DNA of 64,000 nucleotides, from assembly GCF_000376225.1 (NCBI RefSeq), contig NZ_AQXL01000130.1, forward strand, positions 1 to 64,000, given 5' to 3'. This DNA is from Effusibacillus pohliae DSM 22757. GTDB taxonomy: Bacteria > Bacillota > Bacilli > Tumebacillales > Effusibacillaceae. Positions 7,924-16,505 of this stretch are shown here, one piece after another. The translations under genes were made by a program, and so were the position numbers. The notes below the pieces were generated by a model. That model did not search any database. It was given only the letters and a program-made list of their open reading frames with translations, and was not told where the DNA came from. How positions within the stretch are numbered: the first letter of the stretch is position 1; every line of letters starts with the position of its first letter.

Positions 7924-8574
7924 ATGTCGTTTGTGCCGTTGACCACCCAACCGCAGGAGATCGAGGAGAAGAGCTTCCAGATCATCGCGGAGGAACTGGG
8001 CGAACATCCGTTTACGGAGGAGCAATTTCCGATCGTGCAGCGGGTGATTCACGCTTCGGCCGATTTTGAGCTCGGCCGCTCCCTCCTGTTTACCCCGGAT
8101 GCGGTACAGTCCGGCATTCGGGCGATCCGCGCCGGCCGCCCGGTGGTGGCGGACGTGCAGATGGTGGAGGTCGGGATTTCCAAGCCGCGGCTGGAGAAGT
8201 TTGGCAGCACGGTGCATTGCTTTATCTCCGATCCGGATGTGATCGAAGAAGCGAAACAATTGAACACCACCCGGGCGATCGTCTCGATGCGGAAAGCGGC
8301 CCGGCTCTGCGAAGGCGCGATCGTGGCGATCGGCAACGCGCCCACCGCTCTGCTGGAGCTGATTCGTCTGGTGGAGGCGGGAGAAGCGAAGCCGGGCCTG
8401 ATCGTCGGGGTACCGGTCGGATTCGTGTCGGCAGCCGAGTCGAAGGAACTGCTCAGCAAGCTGCAAGGGGTGCCGTTTATCACCAATATCGGTCGCAAGG
8501 GCGGCTCCCCGGTCGCCGTGTCGATCGTCAACGCCCTGTCGCTGCTGGCAGTACGGGAACCGGCGGAAAAATAG
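7924..8574 (+). CDS. cbiC: cobalt-precorrin-8 methylmutase
   Basis: Moves a methyl group from C11 to C12 of the ring, giving cobyrinate. The 216-residue length fits CbiC/CobH. Seen: RVIHASADFE with the catalytic-type His, ADVQMVEVGI, AIGNAPTAL and GVPVGFVSAAESKE. ATG 7924 follows GAAGGAG; a GTG three codons earlier is too close to that site. It is the first ring-modifying gene in the rightward operon. Confidence 0.93.
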   Translation: MSFVPLTTQPQEIEEKSFQIIAEELGEHPFTEEQFPIVQRVIHASADFELGRSLLFTPDAVQSGIRAIRAGRPVVADVQMVEVGISKPRLEKFGSTVHCFISDPDVIEEAKQLNTTRAIVSMRKAARLCEGAIVAIGNAPTALLELIRLVEAGEAKPGLIVGVPVGFVSAAESKELLSKLQGVPFITNIGRKGGSPVAVSIVNALSLLAVREPAEK

Positions 8575-8604
8575 GGCGGACAGCACATCGGGATTGGGTC
8601 GAAC

Positions 8605-9828
8605 ATGGCGAAGCAAGCCGATCGGATGAAGGAACCGGACGGGCGGGCTGGCGGACAGGATGCGCAGGACGGGGGGCGATCCGATACAGCAGCACCGGAA
8701 GCGGACCGGCGGGCTGAGGAAGCCAAACCGTTGCGCCACGGCTATACGACCGGCGCATGCGCGACGGCGGCTGCGAAAGCGGCGACGCATGCGCTACTGA
8801 CGGGGGAGGCGTGGTCGCATGTGACCATCCGCATCCCGGCCGGGATGGACGTCACGTTTGAAGTGCACAACCTGGAGGTGACCCGCGATATGGCCGCCTG
8901 CTCCGTTATCAAGGATGGCGGAGACGACCCGGACGCGACACATGGCGCCCACATTTTCGCCACCGTCACGTATGCGGATCAACCGGGGATTCAGCTGGAC
9001 GGCGGCGTTGGCGTGGGCCGGATCACCAAGCCCGGCCTCGGGCTGCCGGTCGGCGATCCGGCGATCAATCCGGTGCCGCGGAAGATGATTGCGCAAGCGG
9101 TGACGGAAGAAGCGGGGGATCTGCTGGCTGGACGCGGCCTGCGGGTTGTGATTTCGGTGCCGAACGGCGAAGAGATCGCGAAAAAAACGCTCAACGCCAG
9201 ACTCGGCATCATCGGCGGCATCTCAATCCTTGGCACCACCGGCCTCGTCAAGCCGTTTTCTTCCGCCGCGTATATCGCGAGCGTCAAGCAGGCGATCGAT
9301 GTGGCGGTGGCGAACGGCTGTGACCATTTGGCGCTGACGACCGGCGGCCGCAGCGAGCGGGTGGCGCAGGAAGCTTTGCCGGAATTGCCGGAAGAAGCGT
9401 TCATCCAGATGGGGGATTTTGCCGGTATCGCGCTCAAGCATTGCGCCCAAAAGGGTGTAAAAAAAGTTACGCTGTCCGGCATGATGGGCAAATTTTCGAA
9501 ACTGGCGGCCGGGCACATGAACCTGCACTCGAAGGGGTCACAGGTCGATTTTGAATTTTTGGCCGGTGTGGCGGCCCGGGTCGGTGTGCCTGACGAACTG
9601 TTGGCCGAGATACGGCAGGCCAATACAGCCAAGCAGGTGGGCGACCTGTTGGAGGCGGCCGGGCATCGGCGTTTTTTCGCATTGTTGTGCTCAATGATCA
9701 GCGAGGAATGCAAGCGGTACGCCGGCGGCATGTTGGAAGTGGATACGATTTTGGCGGAGTTTGATGGACGTATTATCGGGAGGGGGTCGACCGATGCATC
9801 CAGTCCGAATTATCGGGATTGGCGATGA
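8605..9828 (+). CDS. cbiD: cobalt-precorrin-5B C1-methyltransferase
   Basis: Methylates C1 of the ring using S-adenosylmethionine. Family motifs: LRHGYTTGACATAAAKAA near residue 44, GGVGVGRITKPGLGLPVG, and TTGRSE-like sequence at TTGGRSERVAQ. The first 40 or so residues are a charged Gly/Asp/Ala-rich extension before the normal family start, and no strong ribosome site precedes ATG 8605, so the true start may be further in. The 3' end overlaps cbiET by 35 bp. Confidence 0.9.
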   Translation: MAKQADRMKEPDGRAGGQDAQDGGRSDTAAPEADRRAEEAKPLRHGYTTGACATAAAKAATHALLTGEAWSHVTIRIPAGMDVTFEVHNLEVTRDMAACSVIKDGGDDPDATHGAHIFATVTYADQPGIQLDGGVGVGRITKPGLGLPVGDPAINPVPRKMIAQAVTEEAGDLLAGRGLRVVISVPNGEEIAKKTLNARLGIIGGISILGTTGLVKPFSSAAYIASVKQAIDVAVANGCDHLALTTGGRSERVAQEALPELPEEAFIQMGDFAGIALKHCAQKGVKKVTLSGMMGKFSKLAAGHMNLHSKGSQVDFEFLAGVAARVGVPDELLAEIRQANTAKQVGDLLEAAGHRRFFALLCSMISEECKRYAGGMLEVDTILAEFDGRIIGRGSTDASSPNYRDWR

Positions 9829-11086
9829 CGGACCGGCGAGTTTGAGCGCGGCCGCCTTACAGTGGGTGGAAGCGGCCGATCTGCTGGTCGGCGGGGAACG
9901 GCATCTTGCTTTTTTTCCGAATCTGCGGGCGGAAAAATGGGCGGTGCAGGAAGGACTGGCGAAAGCGGTGCAGGTGATCGATGCCGCGCAAACGGCCGGC
10001 CAACAGGTGGTGGTGCTCGCCTCGGGGGATCCGAATTTTTACGGAATCGCCGGGTATCTAGGGAATAAACTGGGCAAGGAACGGATTGAAATTCACCCCG
10101 GCTTGTCGTCGATCCAACTGGCGTTTGCCCGGTTGAAGGAAAGCTGGCATGACGCGTTTCTTGCATCGGTGCACGGCAAGACGCGGGACAAGGTGGCCGA
10201 TTGGGTGAGGACGCATCCGAAAGTGGCGCTGCTGACCGACCCGGAGAACACGCCGGCGGCGATCGCGAACGATCTGCTGGCATCCGGGATCCGTGGCGTG
10301 AGGGCGTTTGTGGGGGAAAATCTGGGCGGAGCGGACGAGCGAACCGGCTTGTACACGCTGGAGGAGCTGGCGGAGCGGGAGTTTTCGCCGCTGAACGTGC
10401 TGGTGTTGCTGCGGGAAGAGGAGGCCGGGGGAGCCGCAACGCCGGCGGATGGCTCCGGGGACGGCGGCCATCGTCCCTTTTTTCCGATGGGGATTCCCGA
10501 CCGCCAGTTTTACCAGCGCAAACCGAAGCGCGGCCTGATCACCAAGTCGGAAGTGCGGGCTGTGACGCTCGCCAAATTGCAGATCCGGCCGCATGACATC
10601 ATCTGGGACATCGGGGCGGCCACCGGATCGGTCGGGATTGAGGCGTCCATGCTGGCTCCCTACGGCCACGCCTACCTGATCGAAAAAAACGAGGAGGACA
10701 TGGACATCCTCCGGGCCAACGTGGAGAAGTTCGGGCGGACGAACGTCACGTTTCAATGCGGCAAGGCGCCCGACGGGCTGGAGGAATGGCCGGATGCGGA
10801 CGCGATTTTTATCGGCGGTACGTCCGGGCAGATGCAGCCGCTCCTGGAAATGTGCGTCCGCAAACTGAAACCGGGCGGGCGGATCGTGCTGAATGCGGCG
10901 ACGATCGAGAATTTGTACGGGGCGGTGGACGGGTTCAAGCGGCTCGGCATGCACGTGGAGATCACCATGCTGCAGGTGGCGCGGAGCAAACCGATCTTAA
11001 ATCTGACGCGGTTTGAATCGTTTGACCCTGTGTACATTGTGAAAGCGGTGCGAATGGAAGACCGGGAGGAGACGGACGAGGAATGA
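9794..11086 (+). CDS. cbiET: CbiE-CbiT fusion (CobL-type): C5,C15-methyltransferase/decarboxylase
   Basis: A 430-residue fusion. The N-terminal half (about 1-215) is a tetrapyrrole methylase of the CbiE type (IIGIGDDGPASLS, LASGDPNFYGI, HPGLSSIQLA) that methylates C5. The C-terminal half (about 240-430) is a class I methyltransferase of the CbiT type (WDIGAATGSVGIEASML, AIFIGGTSGQM) that methylates C15 and decarboxylates the C12 acetate. A Gly-rich linker joins them. ATG 9794 follows GGGAGGGGG; an upstream in-frame ATG lacks this. It overlaps cbiL by the four bases ATGA. Confidence 0.93.
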   Translation: MHPVRIIGIGDDGPASLSAAALQWVEAADLLVGGERHLAFFPNLRAEKWAVQEGLAKAVQVIDAAQTAGQQVVVLASGDPNFYGIAGYLGNKLGKERIEIHPGLSSIQLAFARLKESWHDAFLASVHGKTRDKVADWVRTHPKVALLTDPENTPAAIANDLLASGIRGVRAFVGENLGGADERTGLYTLEELAEREFSPLNVLVLLREEEAGGAATPADGSGDGGHRPFFPMGIPDRQFYQRKPKRGLITKSEVRAVTLAKLQIRPHDIIWDIGAATGSVGIEASMLAPYGHAYLIEKNEEDMDILRANVEKFGRTNVTFQCGKAPDGLEEWPDADAIFIGGTSGQMQPLLEMCVRKLKPGGRIVLNAATIENLYGAVDGFKRLGMHVEITMLQVARSKPILNLTRFESFDPVYIVKAVRMEDREETDEE

Positions 11087-11790
11087 ACATCGGCAAACTG
11101 TACGCGATGGGCGTGGGCCCAGGCGATAAGGAACTGATCACGGTAAAGGCGTACCGCATTCTGGCGGAAACGGACGTGATCGCCTATCCGCGCAAACTGA
11201 ACGGGGACAGCTATGCGTTGGCGATCGTGGAGGACTATCTGCCGGACGGGGTGGAGCGGCTGGGGCTGCACTTCCCGATGACGCGTGACAAAGAACTGCT
11301 GCAGGCGAAATGGGAAGCGATCGTGCAGGAAGTGTGGGAGAAGCTGGCGGCCGGCCGGAATGTGGCGTTTGTGACGGAAGGGGATCCTTATTTTTACAGC
11401 ACGGCGATCCATCTGACGCGGTTGATGAAACAGCGGCACCCGGAGGTCGAGATCGAAGTCGTGCCGGGAGTCTCCTCTGTCAACGGGGCTGCCTGCCGGC
11501 TGGACATCCCGCTGGCGGACGGGGATCAGCAGCTGGGGATCATTCCCGCCACTTACGATCTGGACGCGATGCGCAAAGCGCTTGAGGAACACGATACGGT
11601 CGTGTTTTTAAAAGTGGCGAAAGTGCTGACCGAAATGATCGGCCTGCTGAAAGAGATGAACCTGGTTGACAAAGCGACCGTCGTGACGAAGGTCGGGTCG
11701 CCGGAGGAAGTGATCTACCGGGACGTGGCCGCGTTGGAAGGAGAGGAGCTCGAATATTTGACCCTGATGATCGTGAAAAAAGGGGCGTGA
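11083..11790 (+). CDS. cbiL: cobalt-factor II / precorrin-2 C20-methyltransferase
   Basis: A 235-residue tetrapyrrole methylase that adds the C20 methyl group. Seen: GVGPGDKELITVKAYRIL, AYPRK, TEGDPYFYSTA and VPGVSSVNGAA. In the cobalt-early pathway it works right after cobalt insertion by CbiX. Coupled to cbiET by an ATGA overlap and followed four bases later by cbiF. Confidence 0.92.
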   Translation: MNIGKLYAMGVGPGDKELITVKAYRILAETDVIAYPRKLNGDSYALAIVEDYLPDGVERLGLHFPMTRDKELLQAKWEAIVQEVWEKLAAGRNVAFVTEGDPYFYSTAIHLTRLMKQRHPEVEIEVVPGVSSVNGAACRLDIPLADGDQQLGIIPATYDLDAMRKALEEHDTVVFLKVAKVLTEMIGLLKEMNLVDKATVVTKVGSPEEVIYRDVAALEGEELEYLTLMIVKKGA

Positions 11791-11794
11791 TCGC

Positions 11795-12742
11795 GTGGCG
11801 GGTAAAGTCTATTTTATCGGGGCGGGGCCGGGCGATCCGGAGCTGATTACCGTGAAAGGCAAGCGGCTGATCGAGCAGGCCGACCTGATTTTGTACACCG
11901 ATTCGCTGGTGAACGAAGCGGTTGTGGCGGACCACAAACCGGGTGCGGTTGTCGAAAAAAGCGCCGGTCTCACGCTGGAGGAAATCGTCGCCCGGATGGT
12001 GGAGGTGGCGGCGGCCGGCGGCACGGTCGCGCGGGTGCATACAGGCGACCCGGCTGTCTACGGGGCGATTTTGGAGCAGATCGTGCATCTCAACGAAGCG
12101 GGCGTCGAATGGGAGATTGTGCCGGGCGTGTCGTCGGTGTTCGCGGCCGCGGCGGTGCTCGGCGCAGAATTGACGGTGCCGGAGCTGACGCAGACGCTGA
12201 TTTTGACGCGGGCGGAGGGGCGGACGCCGGTGCCGGAAGGCGAGAAGCTGAAGGATCTGGCGAAGCACGGGGCGACGATCGCTCTGTTCCTGTCCGCCAC
12301 GCTGATCGACAAAGTGGTGGCGGAGTTGCGGGAAGCGGGCTGGAGCGGGGAGACGCCGGTGGCGGTCGTGCAAAAAGCGACCTGGCCCGACCAACAGGTG
12401 CTCCGCTCGACGCTGGGGGAAGTGGCGGGCGAAATGAAGCGACTCGGCATCCGTTCGCATGCGATGGTGCTCGCCGGAAAAGCGCTCGATCCGGCACTGC
12501 AGTGGTCGCATCAGCACAAGTCGAAGCTGTACGACAAGACCTTCGCCCACCGCTATCGGCGGGCGGTGAAAGAGGAAGACGATACGCGGGCGGGTGCCAC
12601 CTGCAGTTGCAGCAAACACCAGCCGGACGCATTGCAACAGGTGGGCGTACCGGAACAGCTAGTCACCGAACCGATCGTATCACATGGTGAGCAGTCGACC
12701 GGTCGGCCTGAACGACACATGGCAGTGCGAGGTGAAGCGTAA
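11795..12742 (+). CDS. cbiF: cobalt-precorrin-4 C11-methyltransferase
   Basis: A tetrapyrrole methylase (IGAGPGDPELITVKGKRLI, ARVHTGDPAVYGA, VPGVSSVFAAAA) acting on C11. The GTG start at 11795 is four bases after the cbiL stop; no strong AGGAGG precedes it, so coupling with cbiL is likely. It has 315 residues. The normal family end (KLYDKTFAHRYRR) is reached near residue 255, so about 55 extra C-terminal residues with a CSCSKH motif are unusual. The stop overlaps the cbiG start (TAATG). Confidence 0.92.
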   Translation: MAGKVYFIGAGPGDPELITVKGKRLIEQADLILYTDSLVNEAVVADHKPGAVVEKSAGLTLEEIVARMVEVAAAGGTVARVHTGDPAVYGAILEQIVHLNEAGVEWEIVPGVSSVFAAAAVLGAELTVPELTQTLILTRAEGRTPVPEGEKLKDLAKHGATIALFLSATLIDKVVAELREAGWSGETPVAVVQKATWPDQQVLRSTLGEVAGEMKRLGIRSHAMVLAGKALDPALQWSHQHKSKLYDKTFAHRYRRAVKEEDDTRAGATCSCSKHQPDALQQVGVPEQLVTEPIVSHGEQSTGRPERHMAVRGEA

Positions 12743-13992
12743 TGCGGATTGCAGAGAACCCGAAGGCGTACGCGATCGTCGGCATCACCAAACATGGGGC
12801 GGAACTGGCTCGCCGCCTAGCGGCGCGGATGCCGGATACCGACCTGTACCTGTCGGAAAAATTCCTGCAGCCGGGCGAGGCGCAAAAGGTCTACTCGTTC
12901 CCGACGAACGTAAGGCTTCTGCTGGAGCAGGCGTTTCACCGCTATGAAGGGTGGATTTTGCTGATCTCGCTGGGGGCGGTGGTGCGCATGATCGCACCCG
13001 TACTGAGAGATAAAAAAACCGATCCGGCCGTCGTGGTGGTCGACGATAAAGCGCAATTCGCCATCTCTGTGCTGTCGGGCCATCTCGGCGGGGCTAACGC
13101 CCTGACCGAAAGGGTGGCAGAGATTCTCGGCGCGACGCCGGTGGTGACGACCGCCTCCGATGTGTCCGGCACGATCGCGGTCGATCTGCTGGGGCGCGAG
13201 TTTGGCTGGCAACTCGACGACGACCGGCACGTCACGCCCGCATCGGCGGCGGTGGTGAACGAGGAACCGGTGGCGGTCATCCAGGAAACGGGGGAACCCG
13301 GCTGGTGGCGGCGAAAATCGCCGATCCCGCCGCAAATCCAGGTGGTACGAAGTCTGGAGGAGGCGAGAGCGGTGCGGCCGCAGGGGTTCAACGCGGTGCT
13401 CTGGATCACCGATCGGCTGTTGGCCGAGCCGGAACTGGCAATCGCTCCGTACCGGGTGATCTACCGGCCGAAGTCAATTGTAGTGGGGCTTGGCTGCAAT
13501 CGCGGAACCTCGCTGGAAGAGATCGAAAACGTGGTGTTTGCAACATTGGACCAGCAACGGCTGTCCTGGAAAAGCGTCGCGTGCATCGCAACCATCAGTC
13601 TGAAAAAGGACGAGGCCGGGCTGTTGGCTCTGTCCGAAAAATTCGGCTGGCCGCTCGTGGCATACGAGCCGGATCAATTGAACACCGTACCGATTCCCAA
13701 CCCGTCCGAAACCGTTTTTAAGTTTACCGGCGCCTACGGGGTCAGCGAACCGGCCGCCTTGTTGGCTGCCGGGACAGACCAGCTGCTACTGGAAAAAGTG
13801 GCGAGCGGCAATGTGACGATCGCGCTGGCCCGGGTCGATTTTGCCCAGAAGCTGGGGGCCGCCACATCGGATGGGGCCCGGGGAGAGGATAACGCGAACG
13901 GGTTTTGGCACGGAGAGGGCCAGGGGAACGGAACAGCGACTTCACGGAAGCCCGGGGTATCCGCTTCTGTTGAGACGGAGGTGACAACATGA
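12742..13992 (+). CDS. cbiG: cobalt-precorrin-5A hydrolase
   Basis: Opens the delta-lactone of cobalt-precorrin-5A and releases the C20 fragment as acetaldehyde. Its 416 residues include the N-terminal CbiG domain with LISLGAVVRMIAP and LSGHLGGANALTE, a middle region, and a C-terminal domain starting near VGLGCNRGTSLEEIE. The last 45 or so residues are a low-complexity Gly/Asn/Thr tail. Linked to its neighbours by TAATG upstream and ATGA downstream. Confidence 0.92.
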   Translation: MRIAENPKAYAIVGITKHGAELARRLAARMPDTDLYLSEKFLQPGEAQKVYSFPTNVRLLLEQAFHRYEGWILLISLGAVVRMIAPVLRDKKTDPAVVVVDDKAQFAISVLSGHLGGANALTERVAEILGATPVVTTASDVSGTIAVDLLGREFGWQLDDDRHVTPASAAVVNEEPVAVIQETGEPGWWRRKSPIPPQIQVVRSLEEARAVRPQGFNAVLWITDRLLAEPELAIAPYRVIYRPKSIVVGLGCNRGTSLEEIENVVFATLDQQRLSWKSVACIATISLKKDEAGLLALSEKFGWPLVAYEPDQLNTVPIPNPSETVFKFTGAYGVSEPAALLAAGTDQLLLEKVASGNVTIALARVDFAQKLGAATSDGARGEDNANGFWHGEGQGNGTATSRKPGVSASVETEVTT

Positions 13993-15386
13993 ACCGGATT
14001 CCCCGCCTGGTGGTGGCCGGCACAGGCTCGGGAGCCGGCAAAACCACCTTGACGGTCGGCCTGATGGCCGCTTTTCAAAACAGAGGGCTGCAGGTGCAGG
14101 GGTACAAGGTCGGCCCCGATTACATCGATCCGTCCTATCACACGGCGGTGACCGGCCGACCGTCCCGCAACCTGGACAGCTGGATGCTGACACACGATGC
14201 GATGCGGGAATGTTTTTGGCGCGGCGCAGCGGGGGCGGACCTGGCGATCATCGAAGGCGTCATGGGCTTGTATGACGGAAAGAGCCCGATCGGCGACCGC
14301 GGGAGCACGGCGGAAGTGGCGAAATTGCTCGACGCGCCTGTGCTGCTGGTGCTGAACGCGCATGCGATGGCACGTTCGGCGGCCGCTGTCGTGCTTGGCT
14401 TTCAAAAATTGGATCCAGCCGTCCGCATCGCCGGCGTCATCGCCAACAAGGTCGGCTCGAAAGGGCATTTTGAGATCGTCAAGGCGGCGATTGAGCAGGA
14501 ATGTGGAATTCCCTGCCTCGGCTATCTGGAGCGGGACGATGCCTTGACGATGCCGGAGCGCCACCTCGGTCTGATCCCGGCTGTCGAGCGGGGCGAATTG
14601 AGCGGGTTGTTTCAGCGGCTCGCCGGGAAGGTGAGCGAAACGGTCGATCTGGACCGCTTATGGGAACTGGCAAGCGCCGCCCCCAGCCTGCAGCCGCCAG
14701 GCCACGCGCTGTTCCCGCGGGAGCAGGCGGCCCCGCGCGTGCGGATCGGTGTCGCCCGCGATTCGGCGTTTAACTTCTACTACCCCGAGAACCTGGAACT
14801 GCTGGCCGCTCACGGGGCGCAGCTGGTCTATTTTTCGCCGCTTGCCGATGAGCGGTTACCGGACGATCTTGACGGGTTGTATATCGGTGGCGGATTTCCG
14901 GAAGAGTTTGCGGCACAGTTGTCGGCACAACAAGCATTGATCGAAGCCATACGCCGGGCGCATGCGGCCGGCATGCCGATCTACGCGGAATGCGGGGGAC
15001 TGATGTTTCTCTGCCGGAGCCTGACTGACCGGCAGGGGCGTGAATATCCGATGGTCGGACTGGTTCCCGCGAACGTCAGGATGCAAGGGCGGCTGGCGGC
15101 GCTCGGATACCGGGAGGCGGTTGCAGCCATCGATCACCTTTTGTTGCCGGAAGGAGAGGCGGCGAAAGGACATGAGTTCCATTATTCCGTTCTCACGCCG
15201 GAGATCGATCCGTACCCATGGGCGTGGCGTTTGTCCGGCCGCTCAGGGGAGACCCCGGAAGGATACGCCGACGGAAATCTGCTCGCCAGCTACACTCATT
15301 TGCATTTTGGGTCGAATTTGCGAATCGTTCATTCACTGCTCGCCAGGTGCGAGCAGTTTCGAGCGCGACGGCAGAAAAGGGAATAG
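13989..15386 (+). CDS. cbiA: cobyrinate a,c-diamide synthase
   Basis: ATP-dependent amidation of the a and c carboxylates of cobyrinate with glutamine as nitrogen source. The N-terminal P-loop domain shows AGTGSGAGKTTLTVGL, YKVGPDYIDPSYH and GVMGLYDG. The C-terminal class I glutamine amidotransferase domain shows YAECGGLMFL with the catalytic Cys and a terminal HLHFGSN. 465 residues, normal length. Overlaps cbiG by four bases. Confidence 0.94.
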   Translation: MNRIPRLVVAGTGSGAGKTTLTVGLMAAFQNRGLQVQGYKVGPDYIDPSYHTAVTGRPSRNLDSWMLTHDAMRECFWRGAAGADLAIIEGVMGLYDGKSPIGDRGSTAEVAKLLDAPVLLVLNAHAMARSAAAVVLGFQKLDPAVRIAGVIANKVGSKGHFEIVKAAIEQECGIPCLGYLERDDALTMPERHLGLIPAVERGELSGLFQRLAGKVSETVDLDRLWELASAAPSLQPPGHALFPREQAAPRVRIGVARDSAFNFYYPENLELLAAHGAQLVYFSPLADERLPDDLDGLYIGGGFPEEFAAQLSAQQALIEAIRRAHAAGMPIYAECGGLMFLCRSLTDRQGREYPMVGLVPANVRMQGRLAALGYREAVAAIDHLLLPEGEAAKGHEFHYSVLTPEIDPYPWAWRLSGRSGETPEGYADGNLLASYTHLHFGSNLRIVHSLLARCEQFRARRQKRE

Positions 15387-15441
15387 CAGCCGCGCTTACG
15401 AAGGAGTGCCCACAAGGAAACGCGTAAAAACGGGGGCGCAA

Positions 15442-15525
15442 ATGAAGGAGCTACAAATAAAGCATGTCCCGCCTGATGGATACGGCACGAAGGGGGATTC
15501 GAAGTGCAAGAAGCGGTGTTGCTGA
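15442..15525 (+). CDS. possible 27-residue ORF in the cbiA-cbiX gap
   Basis: The 117-bp gap between cbiA and cbiX can encode MKELQIKHVPPDGYG followed by a Lys/Cys-rich end, KCKKRCC, overlapping the cbiX start. The ribosome site is weak (GGGGGCG). It could be a coupling peptide for cbiX or mere chance. Confidence 0.2.
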   Translation: MKELQIKHVPPDGYGTKGDSKCKKRCC

Positions 15526-16478
15526 TCGGCCATGGTAGCCGGGATGCGGAAGGCAACCGGCAATTTGAATCATTCGTCGAGCGGGTGCGGGCGAGAAAAC
15601 CGGATACCCGGATTGAATTGGCCTATTTGGAACTGGCCCGCCCGACGATCGGCGAAACGATCGAGCGCCTTGCGGCGGAGGGAGTCACCGCGATTACTGC
15701 GGTACCTGTAATTTTGCTGGCGGCAGGTCATGTCAAAATCGAGATTCCGCACATGCTCGATGAAGCTAGACAACGGCATCCCCAACTGCAAATTCGCTAC
15801 GGCAGGCACTTGGGGCTGCATCACGCGATTCTGGAGATTATGGAGGAAAGGTTGCAAGCGGCGGAAACAGCCGGACACAACCGACAGGACACAACCGTTC
15901 TGCTGGTTGGCCGTGGGTCGAGCGATCCGGACGCGAACGGAGACTTGTACAAATTGGCGCGAATCCTGTGGGAACGCACTGGGGTGGCCCATGTGGAAAC
16001 CTGTTTTATCGGGGTCACTTATCCGGATTTTCCAGGCGGCGTAAGACGGGCGGCCAATACAGGAACTTCCAGTGTGATTGTGCTGCCCTATTTTTTGTTT
16101 ACCGGCGTTCTGATGAAACGGATGGAAGCGATGCTGCAGGAGTTGTCGCTGCAATTTCCGGCTGTAGCGTTTTCGCTGGCTGATACTTTCGGCTATCACC
16201 CGAAACTGGTTGACATCGTCAGCGACCGGATCGAGGAAGTGGCAACCGGCGAGGCCAAGATGAACTGCGACATGTGCAAATACCGGCTGCATGCGGCTCA
16301 TCATCACGATCATGACCACGATCACAATGAACATGAACATGGGCATGGGCATGGGCAGCCTCATACGGCGGGCGAGCCATCCCATCATCATGCGGCACAC
16401 GGGCATAACCACGGCCATTCGCCGCGCCAGGAGGAACCCGTTCCCCACCATGCGAGCGGCGTGAAGCGAAACGTCTGA
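15504..16478 (+). CDS. cbiX: sirohydrochlorin cobaltochelatase with CxxC and His-rich tail
   Basis: Inserts Co2+ into sirohydrochlorin at the start of the cobalt-early pathway. Two chelatase half-domains are seen: LIGHGSRD with the metal-binding His near residue 10, a second His in AAGHVKIEIP, then the degenerate half GRGSSDPDANGD. After the fold comes MNCDMC (M253, C255, C258), matching the MxCxxC iron-sulfur motif known in Priestia megaterium CbiX. A His/Asp/Glu/Gly-rich tail with more than twenty His follows, and probably stores or delivers cobalt. The start is GTG 15504 behind AAGGGGGA. 324 residues, long because of the tail. Confidence 0.9.
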   Translation: MQEAVLLIGHGSRDAEGNRQFESFVERVRARKPDTRIELAYLELARPTIGETIERLAAEGVTAITAVPVILLAAGHVKIEIPHMLDEARQRHPQLQIRYGRHLGLHHAILEIMEERLQAAETAGHNRQDTTVLLVGRGSSDPDANGDLYKLARILWERTGVAHVETCFIGVTYPDFPGGVRRAANTGTSSVIVLPYFLFTGVLMKRMEAMLQELSLQFPAVAFSLADTFGYHPKLVDIVSDRIEEVATGEAKMNCDMCKYRLHAAHHHDHDHDHNEHEHGHGHGQPHTAGEPSHHHAAHGHNHGHSPRQEEPVPHHASGVKRNV

Positions 16479-16505
16479 CATGCAACCGGGAAGGAGGGAA
16501 CTGGA

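Noticed and set aside
6786-7985. Long open frame on the opposite strand of the cbtB partner gene
   Set aside because: It mirrors the GC-rich codon pattern of the real gene, has no family motif and would overlap it completely. Many similar antisense frames in the cbi and mur genes were dropped for the same reason.
16310-16420. CRISPR-like or tandem repeat in cbiX
   Set aside because: The repeated CATGGGCATGGG pattern is codon-level repetition of the His-rich tail, not an array with spacers.
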